Shown one piece after another: positions 52,243 to 62,595 of a stretch of DNA of 64,000 bases; positions within the stretch are counted from its first letter, which is position 1; each line of letters begins with the position of its first letter. The stretch lies in NCBI GenBank assembly GCA_009760885.1, contig CM019714.1:5962812-6026811 (forward strand), read 5' to 3'. The translations under genes and the position numbers were made by a program. The notes beneath the pieces are model-generated. The model was given only the letters and a program-made list of their open reading frames with translations. It ran no database searches and had not been told where the DNA came from. This stretch comes from Achatina immaculata (taxonomy: Eukaryota > Mollusca > Gastropoda > Stylommatophora > Achatinidae).

Positions 52243-52251
52243 CTAACACAT
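52243..52251 (-). promoter_or_regulatory. Possible minimal upstream ORF (ATG-TGT-TAG)
   Basis: A two-codon reading frame ATG TGT TAG ends 21 nt before the chosen CPS start codon on the minus strand. It matters only if the transcript begins upstream of it, which cannot be seen here. No TATA box or initiator could be assigned with confidence. Confidence 0.25.
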
Positions 52252-52538
52252 GCAGCTTTCTGAAACAGGCATTTACAACAATGTGACATCCACGTACAAC
52301 TGGGATGGTTTAAAACCGCCGGATAGAGACCTTCACTAAAATTAGACCAAAGTTCACTGGATCGTTCTATAGATCAGCACTTTTTAACTAGTATCACTAG
52401 TTCAATAAACACATACAATTATGTGTGAAGTCTGCAGTTTTTTAATATGTTAATCTTTCTGTGAAATTTGCAACTCATAGGCTGTCATTCTGAACCCTGG
52501 GGTCATATCTCAGCCACATCATCGTTCCCATGCATTCT
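52252..52538. other. 5' flank of the CPS gene
   Basis: Expected to hold the 5' UTR and possibly the promoter. I see no clear TATA box, CpG-rich stretch or initiator, so nothing is assigned. Confidence 0.4.
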
Positions 52539-52539
52539 G

Positions 52540-53215
52540 AGCAACAGGTTGAGGAACAGGTTGAGAAACAAGTTGAGGAATAGTTTGAGGAATAGTTTGA
52601 GGAACAGGTTGAGGAATAGTTTGAGGAATAGTTTGAGGAACAGGTTGAGAAACAAGTTGAGGAATAGTTTGAGGAACAGGTTGAGGAACAGGTTGAGGAA
52701 CAGGTTGAGAAACAAGTTGAGGAATAGTTTGAGGAATAGTTTGAGGAACAGGTTGAGGAACAGGTTGAGGAATAGATTGAGGAACAGGTTGAGGAATAGT
52801 TTGAGGAATGGTTTGAGGAATAGGTTTAGGAAAAAGGTTGAGGAATAGGTTGAGGAACAGGTTGAGGAATAGGTTGAGGAACAGGTTGAGGATTAGATTG
52901 AGGAACAGGCTGAGGAATAGATTGAGGAACAGGTTGAACAGACTGAGGAACAAGTTGAGGAACAGATTGAGGAATAGGTTGAGGAACAGGTTGAGGAATA
53001 GATTGAGGAACAGGTTGAGGATTAGATTGAGGAACAGGCTGAGGAATAGATTGAGGAACAGGTTGAACAGACTGAGGAACAAGTTGAGGAACAGATTGAG
53101 GAACAGCTTGGGGAACAGATTGAGGAACAGATTGAAAAAATAGGTTGAGGAACAGATTGAGGAACAGCTTGATGAACAGGTTGAAAAATAGGTTGAGGAA
53201 CAGGTTGAAGAATGC
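52540..53215. repeat. 12-bp minisatellite (GAGGAACAGGTT), ~55 copies
   Basis: Variants GAGGAATAGTTT, GAGAAACAAGTT, GAGGATTAGATT and GAGGAACAGATT alternate; a longer block (about 120 bp) is repeated at 52870-52990 and 52990-53110. Open in many frames on both strands purely because of the period. Confidence 0.95.
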
Positions 53216-53439
53216 GCAATACAACCCTGCGGCAACACAATAACTTTATAACTCTCATGTGTACTATTTTAAAAGAAGCGTAACCTGTGTCCAATCTTGG
53301 TGGATCTGGATGTAGAGACTTGTAGTAAACTTGTACTAGACTTGTTTTTGGGAAAGGGGGGGGGGTGGAATTGTGAAAAAAAATTGTTCATCTCATTTTT
53401 GTGATAAAATTGGACTGACAGTGTGTACTTCTGAGATAT

Positions 53440-53560
53440 TTCACTCCCAATCCGACAAGATGTTGTGGCTCAACATCTTCACTGAATCTGCTGCACAAAA
53501 AAACACACACACGCACAAAACACCAGCCGCTGTTACAGGGAGCTAGAAGAAGAAGCAGAA
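53440..53560. mobile_element. Interspersed repeat S, 3' fragment
   Basis: Blocks TGTTGTGGCTCAACATCTTC, CACCAGCCGCTGTTACAGGG and an AGCTAGAAGAAGAAGCAGAAG end match the 3' part of S. Confidence 0.7.
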
Positions 53561-53561
53561 G

Positions 53562-54570
53562 ATATTAACTCTCACTGCTGTAATGGTTTATAGAACTCTC
53601 ACTGCTTTAATGGTTTATAGAACTCTCACTGCTGTAATGGTTTATAGAAATCTCACTGCTTTAATGGTTTATAGAACTCTCACTGCTTTAATGGTTTATA
53701 GAACTCTCACTGCGTTAATGGTTTATAGAAATCTCACTGCTTTAATGGTTTATAGAACTCTCACTTGTGTAATGGTTTATAGAACTCTCACTGCTTTAAT
53801 GGTTTATAGAACTCTCACTTGTGTAATGGTTTATAGAACTCTCACTCCTTTAATGGTTTATAGAACTCTCACTTGTGTAATGGTTTATAGAACTCTCACT
53901 TGTGTAATGGTTTATAGAACTCTCACTTGTGTAATGGTTTATAGAACTCTCACTGCTTTAATGGTTTATAGAACTCTCACTGCGTTAATGGTTTATAGAA
54001 ATCTCACTGCTTTAATGGTTTATAGAACTCTCACTTGTGTAATGGTTTATAGAACTCTCACTGCTTTAATGGTTTATAGAACTCTCACTTGTGTAATGGT
54101 TTATAGAACTCTCACTCCTTTAATGGTTTATAGAACTCTCACTTGTGTAATGGTTTATAGAACTCTCACTCCTTTAATGGTTTATAGAACTCTCACTTGT
54201 GTAATGGTTTATAGAACTCTCACTGCTTTAATGGTTTATAGAACTCTCACTGCGTTAATGGTTTATAGAAATCTCACTGCTTTAATGGTTTATAGAACTC
54301 TCACTGCTTTAATGGTTTATAGAACTCTCACTGCTATAATGGTTTATAGAAATCTCACTGCTTTAATGGTTTATAGAACTCTCACTTGTTTAATGGTTTA
54401 TAGAACTCTCACTGCTTTAATGGTTTATAAAACTCTCACTGCTTTAATGGTTTATAGAACTCTCACTGCTTTAATGGTTTATAGAACTCTCACTGCTTTA
54501 ATGGTTTATAGAACTCTCACTGCTTTAATGGTTTACAGAACTCTCACTGCTGTAATGGTTTACAGATCCT
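53562..54570. repeat. 27-bp minisatellite, ~37 copies
   Basis: Unit TAATGGTTTATAGAACTCTC plus ACTGCTT. Variant units (CACTTGTG, CACTCCTT, GAAATCTC) recur in the same order in blocks. The 339-residue open frame is a 9-residue repeat product and not a gene. Confidence 0.97.
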
Positions 54571-54984
54571 TGACGAAATATAGCAGCATCAGCAGCAGGT
54601 AAAACAGCCAAGTTCAAATACTGTCACCAGACGAACTATCTTAATATACTGCATGTGAATTTGCTGTTAAAAAATGCTTTCTGCCCGTGGACAGAACACA
54701 CTAAAATATGGAACTGGACAACTGAGTTTTTAATTCACTGCTTTTCTCCGTGGCAATCTTCATGTCCTTGACCCTTTATTATTTTATAATTTCTAATCCC
54801 TCCCTTCCCCCCCCCCCCAGTTTGTAAAGGTTAGATGTGTGATCCTTTCCTGCTAACTGACCTCCTAGCCTGCCATTTACAGGCATGTATACAAATGCTG
54901 AAGTCAAGCCTATTTTATTTTCAAGCAGCGTCAAACGTATACAGGTCACTTACACCAAACCTGAAACCCCCCCCCCCCTTTTCC

Positions 54985-57900
54985 AGTCAGTCATTTGCAT
55001 GTCCCTTGCGGAAATTTGCCACCCTAACAACTCTCCTATAGGCCTCTCACTTGTAAGCAAGATGCCCTGCTGCTGATGCATCCATTTGCAGATTCCCATT
55101 ATGTATCCTTCCAAGACGGTCTTCTCTAAATTATCATGACGTTTAATGTGTCCAAATATTTAAGTTTTCTCTCTTTAATCCTCTTTACTAGCCAGCCTTC
55201 TTCAATATTAAGTTCTTGTAGTATGGATATATTTGTTATTGTTGTGTCCATGATATTTGAAGAATTCTTCTGTAGCATTTACATTCAAAGGCATTTATGT
55301 GTTTCTCAGCTGTTTTGTTAAGTGTCCAGGTCTCACAGGCATATGTTGTGATGGGAAAGATGCATGCCCTTAAAAATCTTATTTTTGTAGTTCTGTCTGT
55401 TCCTCTCCACAGATTCTTTAGATGTTTTACTTTCTGAAGAGCGATAGATGTCCTCCTTTTAGTATCCCTCATTGTATGTCCATTATTGGTTAGTAGTGAT
55501 CCAAGATATTAAAAACTCTCCATTTCTTCCAGTTTTTCCTCACTGATACATATTTCAGCTGCCTTGTTTGTTTTATCAGTTGTCATCAGTTTAGCTTTCT
55601 TTGCATTAGATAAAGGTTTTGCTTTTCACTGTTCTTACGGACTGACATAGTTTCTTCCATTCCTTTTTGTGTTGTTTTTGTGTCATCAGCATATCTAATC
55701 TCTGGTATTTCATAACCTCCAATTTTTATGGCAGTGTAATATTCTTTGTCTACATTTCCTCTAACATGCCTCTTTATATTTCTCTTTATATTTCCAGTAT
55801 ACATGTTAAATAAGTAAGGCGACAATATGCACCCCTGACGGACCCCTTGTTTTATGTCAAACCAAGTTGTTGTTTCACCATTTATTCTTACTGCTGCTTG
55901 TTGGTCTAGATACAGCAGTGATGTTAATTGTGTCACGTGTGTTGGAAATCCAATTTTTCCCATTATTTCTCAAAGTTTCTGGTGTTTGTACACAATCAAA
56001 TGCCTTTGAGTAGTCTATAAAAGATAAATATAGATTCACATTAAACTCTCTGCATTTCTCTAATCTTATATTGAATATGTGATCTCTTGTTCCTCTTCCT
56101 TGTCTAAAACCAGCTTGGACCATATTAACTTCTTCTTCTTCTTTTTTCTTACGAAGTCTACCCATTATGATTTTTTAACAGAATTTTACTGCCATGACTA
56201 ATCAGGGCAACAGTTCTGTAGTTGGTGCATAATTTCAAGTTGCCCTTTTTCGGCAGTGGTATGAGTATAGCTCATTTCCATTCTTTTGGCCAAACACCTG
56301 AATGCCATATCTTTTTACATAGTGCATGATAGATTGTTGCACATTCCTTTCCTCCTACCTTAATAAGTTTAGCTGTTATCTCATCACATCCTGGTGATTT
56401 ACCATTTTTCAGATTCTTTATTGCTCATAAAACTTCAGTTGTCGGCTCGGGTTCTTTCTCCTCCAATAATAATTCACACATTTCATTTCTGACTTCAAGT
56501 CGGTTGTTCCAATATTCTTTCCATCTTTCTAGAATTTCCTCTGTCTCTGTCAAGGTATTTCCCATCTCATCACAAATAACATTTAGCTTAGGTGTGACAT
56601 TTCTCGTCAATGTCTTCATTTTTTGAAACATTTCACTATCTCTTCCACACTTCTGATGTCCTTCTATTCTTTCACAACAATCTTGTATGTATTGGGTTTT
56701 TTTTGTGTCTTTTCTTATGTTTCTTCGTACTTCTTTTGTTAAAGATTTATATATCTCCCTACTGTTGTTTGTCACTTTCCATCGCGTCTTCATTTCTCTA
56801 CGTTGTTTTATCAGTTCTAGTGTATCTGCTGTAATCCATCCATTCTTTTGTGTTTTCTTTACTGAAAGCATATCTTTAGCTGCTGTTATTAATTTATATA
56901 AAATTAATTTATAGAAAACTCATTAATTTCTATATCTCTGATCGGGGTAGCTAATTCATCTGATGTCATCTCCTTCTGTACGGCCATCAGGATTTCGAAA
57001 AGGCTCTTCACTTCTATATTGTATTATTCTTGTAAGATCAAAGCGGAGTGGTCTTGATCCTCTGTCTTTTTAATATTTATCTTCATGTCTGCTATTAAGA
57101 ACTCATGGTCCGTGTCACAATCTGCACCTGGTAGAGTTTTTGCTGACATTATGCTTGACCTCCACCTTCTCTGCACTAAAATGTAATCTATTTCATTCTT
57201 GGTTTTCCCATCAGGTGATGTCCATATGTTAAGTCTTCTTGGATGTTGTCTAAAACGTGTGTTAGCAACCACTAGCTCATTTTCCATGCAAAACGCCAAA
57301 AACCTGCCTCATTTCTATGTCCTATGCTAAATTTCCCCAAAACATATCCGTCGTCGTCTGTTCTTTCTGTACCAATCTTTGCATTAAAATCCCCGATGAC
57401 ACTATCATTTTCCCGTCGTTTGCTGTGTGTTATAAAAGTCTTCTACTTCTTCTTCTTCTGCTGCTGATGTTGGTAATTGTTACATTTCTATGAATGCCCT
57501 TAAGTCTGATTGTGAGGATACTATCACTTACTGGATTGTATCCTAGTAATGCTTTTGATGTTGGTTTGTCCAAGTAAAAAGCCACTTCATTCTTTCCCCC
57601 TAGTTCTCCACCAGAGTATATAAAGATATTATCATTCTCTCTCTAGAAGTGCCCTAATTCTTTCCACCGATGTTCGCAGATTTCCAAAATGTGTATCCCC
57701 GTTCTTTCCATCTCGTCACTTATTATTTGATACTTTCCCTTATACATACTTCTTACATTCCATGTTCCTGCTCTTATTTTTCTTTTTAGTTTGATCCTTG
57801 GTACCGCTGTCGGGATTTTGTCCGTCATCACAGTTACTACCCTGTGGGTAAACAATAGTGTGGCTGTTACTAGAACCTGAAATTCTTCCATGTTAAATCC

Positions 57901-57985
57901 AGAATATGTCCAGCTTCTTTCACAGATTGCACGTTTCCATGGCAACTCTGGTGAATAGGCTACACACACCACGGTCACTAATCAA
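54985..57985 (-). mobile_element. Near full-length RTE-like LINE (family E), broken
   Basis: About 3 kb on the minus strand. From the right: AP-endonuclease start (IRAGTWNVRSMYKGKYQI), endonuclease C-terminus (EIDYILVQRRWRSS near 57150), linker, reverse transcriptase with FIDYSKAFDCV (55990-56030), GVRQGCILSPYLFN (about 55820) and YADDT (about 55690), then [19 protein letters not shown] and a 3' end of GACATGCAAATGACTGACTG. Several frameshifts and stops separate these parts, so it is inactive. It lies 5' of the CPS gene. Confidence 0.92.
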
Positions 57986-57989
57986 TTCT

Positions 57990-59065
57990 GGGTATCTTGT
58001 TTTCGTGTACTTTATGTCGGTGCGCACACAACATGATGAACACTAAGAGAGACTACCGTGTAAATTCAGCTTATCTGGTCAGACGTATTACGCCCCCTTT
58101 GTTTATCTAGGTCACCTCCTGTTGTTCTTGTCTTTTTCTTGAGAATGGAGTTACATGCAAACTAAACTAATCGAAGTTTTATTAGCACATCAGCCACGTG
58201 TGTTCCTGATGCTGTGTTGTCTCAAAGAGCAAGGAGGTATTCACTCAGACATCAATCTTTCTTGCTCATAGAAACAGACTGTGCCACGTGGAAAGCCCTT
58301 ACAGAACTTCATCAATAAGCACTCTCTCATGTTGCTATCGCAAAAGGTGCAAGATGGCTGTCATTAATCTGTCACTGATTAAAAAAAAAAAAAACAACTG
58401 CTGGCCTGTCAAAAGAAATCTTAACTTAACGATTCTGAAGTATGAATGGAAGGGGGCGTCTTCGAGTTTAAGGTCACGACTAAGGTCAAGGATATTTCTC
58501 GCGGGCGTTCAAAATGCGGTCGCACGAGGAGCGGAGACGAAACAAAACAAAATCGGTCGTAGAGTCCTTGTGAATTTCCATGCTGTACAAACATTACCTT
58601 TCACACGTGTACTTAAACCCCCCCCCCCCCCCCCCCACATACACAAAAACAACACGCGTTACAAGCGACCGAATTCTATTTCAGTTCTTGCACTTGATTC
58701 TCTAGTACGCAGAAACTGCAAACAACGCACCAGCACCGAGTATTTTAATAAATGCAATCACTGGTTTAAAATGTCGGACTTTTGATTCTGAAAAAAAAAA
58801 ATTATCCACAGAGGACCGTAAGGTTTGTCTCAGTTATATCAAGCTGGACAGGAAAACAAGAACTCCTTGCATTGTCATGTGTTTCATAAATGATTCATTC
58901 TCCATACTTCACGTTGAGGATAATGTCCAACACATCATAGAAATGCTAGAAAATATGCATGTACATGACCGGGTCCTGGAGATTATTGTCAAACATCTAA
59001 TGGCAACAGCTGGCAGCAGGAAAAGCTGGACGAGAACTTGGAAAATATCAGGAAATTAAACTTGT
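57990..59065. other. Intergenic stretch, no gene seen
   Basis: Slightly less AT-rich near 58440-58560. Contains a poly-C run at 58618-58636. Open frames here lack any recognised domain or splice context. Confidence 0.45.
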
Positions 59066-59304
59066 ATGTACTTTCATAGGATATGCAGTGAGAAGAGGGG
59101 GCATTGAAAACAGTATAACAACAGGAAAAATAGAAGGAAGAAGATCAAGAGGAAGACCAAGAGAAATGATACTGGACAGTCTGACGGGACGGTGTGAAAG
59201 GAGATCACCAACTGAGCTGATGGCCTGCATGAAGGATCGTGTACTCTGGAGAAGCATAATAGCCAACGCCAGTCGGCACGGCACCTGACGATGATGATGA
59301 TTAT
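59066..59304 (+). mobile_element. LINE family A 3' end
   Basis: Plus strand: [58 protein letters not shown], then ATGATGATGAT tail. Confidence 0.88.
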
Positions 59305-59324
59305 AAGCTTGAATAAGTATAAAA

Positions 59325-60735
59325 CTTAATCTATGGTCATCTCCAAGAAAAGAGAGACCCTTAAATGCAAAATAACAGTAAGTGGCACAATATTAAAGCA
59401 GGTAGACAAGTTCAGGTATCTGGGAACAGTCTGACATCAGATGGAAGACGCCCAACAGAGATAAAGAGCAAGATAACCCAAGCTAAGACACTGTTCCAAA
59501 ATATGAAAAGTAGTTTGTGCAACAAATCACTGTCACTGAGGTAAGTAAAAGGCTGCCCCAGTGCTACACAGACCCAGTTCTGGTCTACGGATGTGGAGCC
59601 TGGACAGATACTAAAGAGATACAATGACGTCTGGAGCTTCCACGGAAATGCGGTTTCTTAGAAGAATGGACGGCAAGAACAACAAATGAAACAATTTTGA
59701 GAGAGACCGATTCGAGACGACAAATAAGTAGAGCAGTCTGGAAAAGACAGTCAGAAGAAAAGGCGAACTAGAGCACATTGTGGCAACAGGAAAGTTAGAG
59801 GGGGAAAGAGGTCGAAGACAGAAAATCCTGAATGGACTGGCAAGATGGCATGGAACGAGGACACCAGGACAAGTCACAGAGGCAATAAAGAACAGAGAGT
59901 TGTGGAGAGTTATGTCCACCGACGCCAGAGGCAACAAAGAACAGAGAGTTGTGGACAGTTATGTCTACTGACGCCAGAGGCAACAAAGAACAGAGAGTTG
60001 TGGAGAGTTATGACCACCGACGCCAGAGGCAACAAAGAACAGAGAGTTGTGGAGAGTTATAACCACAGACGCCATAGGCAACAAAGAACAGAGAGTTGTG
60101 GACACTTATGACCACCGACGCCAGAGACAACAAAGAACAGAGAGTTGTGGAGAGTTATAACCACAGACGCCAGAGACAACAAAGAACAGAGAGTTGTGGA
60201 GAGTTATAACCACAGACGCCATAGGCAACAAAGAACAGAGAGTTGTGGAGAGTTATGACCACCGACGCCAGAGACAACAAATAATAGAGAGTTGTGGACA
60301 GTTATGACCACAGACGCCATAGGCAACAAAGAACAGAGAGTTGTGGAGAGTTATGTCTACCGACGTCAGAGACAACAAAGAACAGAGAGTTGTGGAGAGT
60401 TATGTCTACCGACGTCAGAGAAAACAAAGAACAGAGAGTTGTGGAGAGTTATGACCACCGACGTCAGAGACAACAAAGAACAGAGAGTTGTGGATAGTTT
60501 TGTCTACCGACGTCAGAGACAACAAATAATAGAGAGTTGTGGATAGTTTTGTCTACCGACGTCAGAGACAACAAATAATAGAGAGTTGTGGAGAGTTATG
60601 TCTACCGACGTCAGAGACAACAAATAATAGAGAGTTGTGGAGAGTTATGTCTACCGATGCCAGAGACAACAAAGAACAGAGAGTTGTGGACAGTTATGAC
60701 CACCGACGCCAGTAGACACGGCACTTGACAGACAG
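59325..60735 (+). mobile_element. LINE 3' region whose terminal segment was amplified
   Basis: Plus strand: SKKRETLKCKITVSGTILKQ, DKFRYLGT, RFLRRMDGK, ATGKLEGERGRRQKILNGLA with stops and frameshifts, then AIKNRELWRVMSTDAR, which becomes a 49-bp array. The expected end CCAGTAGACACGGCACTTGA with a (GACA)n tail follows the array at about 60709-60740. Confidence 0.82.
59883..60710. repeat. 49-bp minisatellite, ~17 copies, inside a LINE 3' end
   Basis: Unit includes CAACAAAGAACAGAGAGTTG and TGGAGAGTTATGACCACCGA. The first unit is continuous with LINE coding sequence and the last with the LINE 3' terminus. Confidence 0.95.
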
Positions 60736-61074
60736 ACAGATATTTCGCCTTCTTTCTCGCATCTTCTTCTTTTGTTCTCCATGATTATTGACGAAGGTGC
60801 TGGAGAAAATATGGCTTTTTGTTTTGTTGACGCCAGAATTCATTGTACTCTTGTTTTCTGCAGTTTTTGTAGCAAAGGTCATTTTCATGCATCAACAATT
60901 TTAAAACGTATCAAAGACATTTTTTAATGACAAAAAGCAAGCAGGGAAAAGAATTACGTTATTTCTGTTTACGAATATAACAAGTAACAAGTAACAACGC
61001 TTCATTTATTTCAAGTAGTTTTGTCAGTAGCGCGTGCGCGCGTGCGTGTGTTCCATTATGTCGGTTTATACACA

Positions 61075-61430
61075 AGGTCTCTCAGTCATAATCCTATCTT
61101 CACACAGGAACTTCCCTCTGGCGTAAGATCTCTCAGTCATAACCCTATCTTCACACAGGAACTTCCATTTGAAGCAAGGTCTCTCAGTCATAACCCTATA
61201 TTCACACAGGAACTTCCATTTGAAGCAAGGTCTCTAAGTCATAACCCTATCTTCACACAGGAACTTCCATTTGAAGCAAGGTCTCTCAGTCATAACCCTA
61301 TCTTCACACAGGAACTTCCATTTGAAGCAAGGTCTCTAAGTCATAACCCTATCTTCACACAGGAACTTCCATTTGAAGCAAGGTCTCTCAGTCATAACCC
61401 TATCTTCACACAGGAACTTCCCTCTGACAA
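61075..61430. repeat. 51-bp minisatellite, 7 copies (copy 1)
   Basis: Unit includes TCTCAGTCATAACCCTATCT and TCACACAGGAACTTCC. The final part of each unit is either CATTTGAAGCAAGG or CTCTGGCGTAAGA. Confidence 0.96.
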
Positions 61431-62164
61431 CCTAAAGCACGATCTTATGTTATTTCTTTCAAAGTTCGTCTAGGCTGATCCTATGACTTGAACTGAGGTG
61501 GAGAAAAACGCTTTGCAGATTGGAAACAAGATTTCCGAATTCCACGACACCAATTGTAAATACAAATGTGGGGCCGGCAAATTTTTACAGATCAAAACGT
61601 TCTACATTTTACTGGCGTGGGCTTACCGTAAACTAAAGTTATGCACGACTCCTAACACATTATTCAAAACAAAACTAATCGTGTGTCATTTTGTCCGCCT
61701 GAATGTGACATGTCTACGATATACCAGCACTCACCATTACAGCAAAAACAAGCTCTCCTGTGTGAGAGATAGAAGAACTGTTAGACCACGCCTCCTGCAA
61801 CAACATGAAATCCAGACCAGCAGTTGTCTTCCAGTCTTGTCCTCAATCTTTGCTCAGAGCTGGCCCACAAAACTCGCTTTAGTACATGCCTGTAGCGTTT
61901 GTTTTCCTTGTTCGACTTTTGTTAAAAAGAAGTCGAGTGGCTAAACCTCTGTCATGTGACTGGACACGTTGAGATAAGCAGAGAGAGAGAGAGAGAGAGA
62001 TGGAAAGGCGTTGGAAGTGTCGGGTCAGCCAGCTGCACTCGCATAATAGAAATTTACGACTTCAAACCATATTTACGGTAGTGTTTCATACCAACAGATG
62101 GGCTATACACAGTCATCAATATTACGACTTCGTGAGTTCAGTAAACACATCAGAGGGGACGTAT
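61431..62164. other. Single-copy part of the duplicated segment, no gene recognised
   Basis: A 148-residue open frame at 61498-61944 has no recognisable domain, and the duplicate from 63625 carries a one-base deletion (CCTCCTGCAAC versus CCTCCGCAAC) that would shift it. A (GA)n tract is at 61979-62000. Confidence 0.6.
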
Positions 62165-62179
62165 AGCATGAGTATTAAA

Positions 62180-62595
62180 TATAAGTAGAGGTTTCTACAT
62201 GGTCTAGTACAGCAGTCAGACAGAATATAAGTAAAGGTTTCTACAAGGTCTAGTACATCAGTGAGACAGAATATAAGTAGAGGTTTCTACAAGGTCTAGT
62301 ACAGCAGTCAGACAGAATATAAGTAAAGGTTTCTACAAGGTCTAGTACAGCAGTCAGATAGAATATAAGTAAAGGTTTCTACAAGGTCTAGTACATCAGT
62401 GAGACAAAATATAAGTAGAGGTTTCTACAAGGTCTAGTACAGCAGTCAGACAGAATATAAGTAAAGGTTTCTACATGGTCTAGTACAGCAGTCAGACAGA
62501 ATATAAGTAAAGGTTTCTACATGGTCTAGTACAGTAGTCAGACAGAATATAAGTAAAGGTTTCTACATGGTCTAGTACAGCAGTCAGACAGAATA
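62180..62595. repeat. ~46-bp minisatellite, ~9 copies
   Basis: Unit includes GTCAGACAGAATATAAGTAA and AGGTTTCTACATGGTCTAGT. It ends exactly where the second copy of the segmental duplication begins. Confidence 0.95.

Larger units (their letters stand above)
60481..62593 (+). repeat. 2.1-kb segmental duplication, copy 1
   Basis: Contains the end of the 49-bp array, the LINE tail, an AT-rich spacer, the 51-bp array, a 500-bp unique stretch and the 46-bp array. The sequence from 62594 repeats it in direct orientation at an offset of about 2113-2127 bp. Confidence 0.95.

Noticed and set aside
52468..53294. Asn-Arg-Leu and Pro-Gln-Pro repeat open frames, collagen- or antifreeze-like at first sight
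   Set aside because: 12-bp array, open in several frames on both strands with different amino-acid repeats.
53583..54602. 339-residue open frame with MVYRTLTAL-type repeats
   Set aside because: 27-bp array, a multiple of three, so it is open by period alone.
61498..61944. 148-residue open frame as a possible gene
   Set aside because: The adjacent segmental duplicate has an indel that would shift it, and no domain is recognisable.
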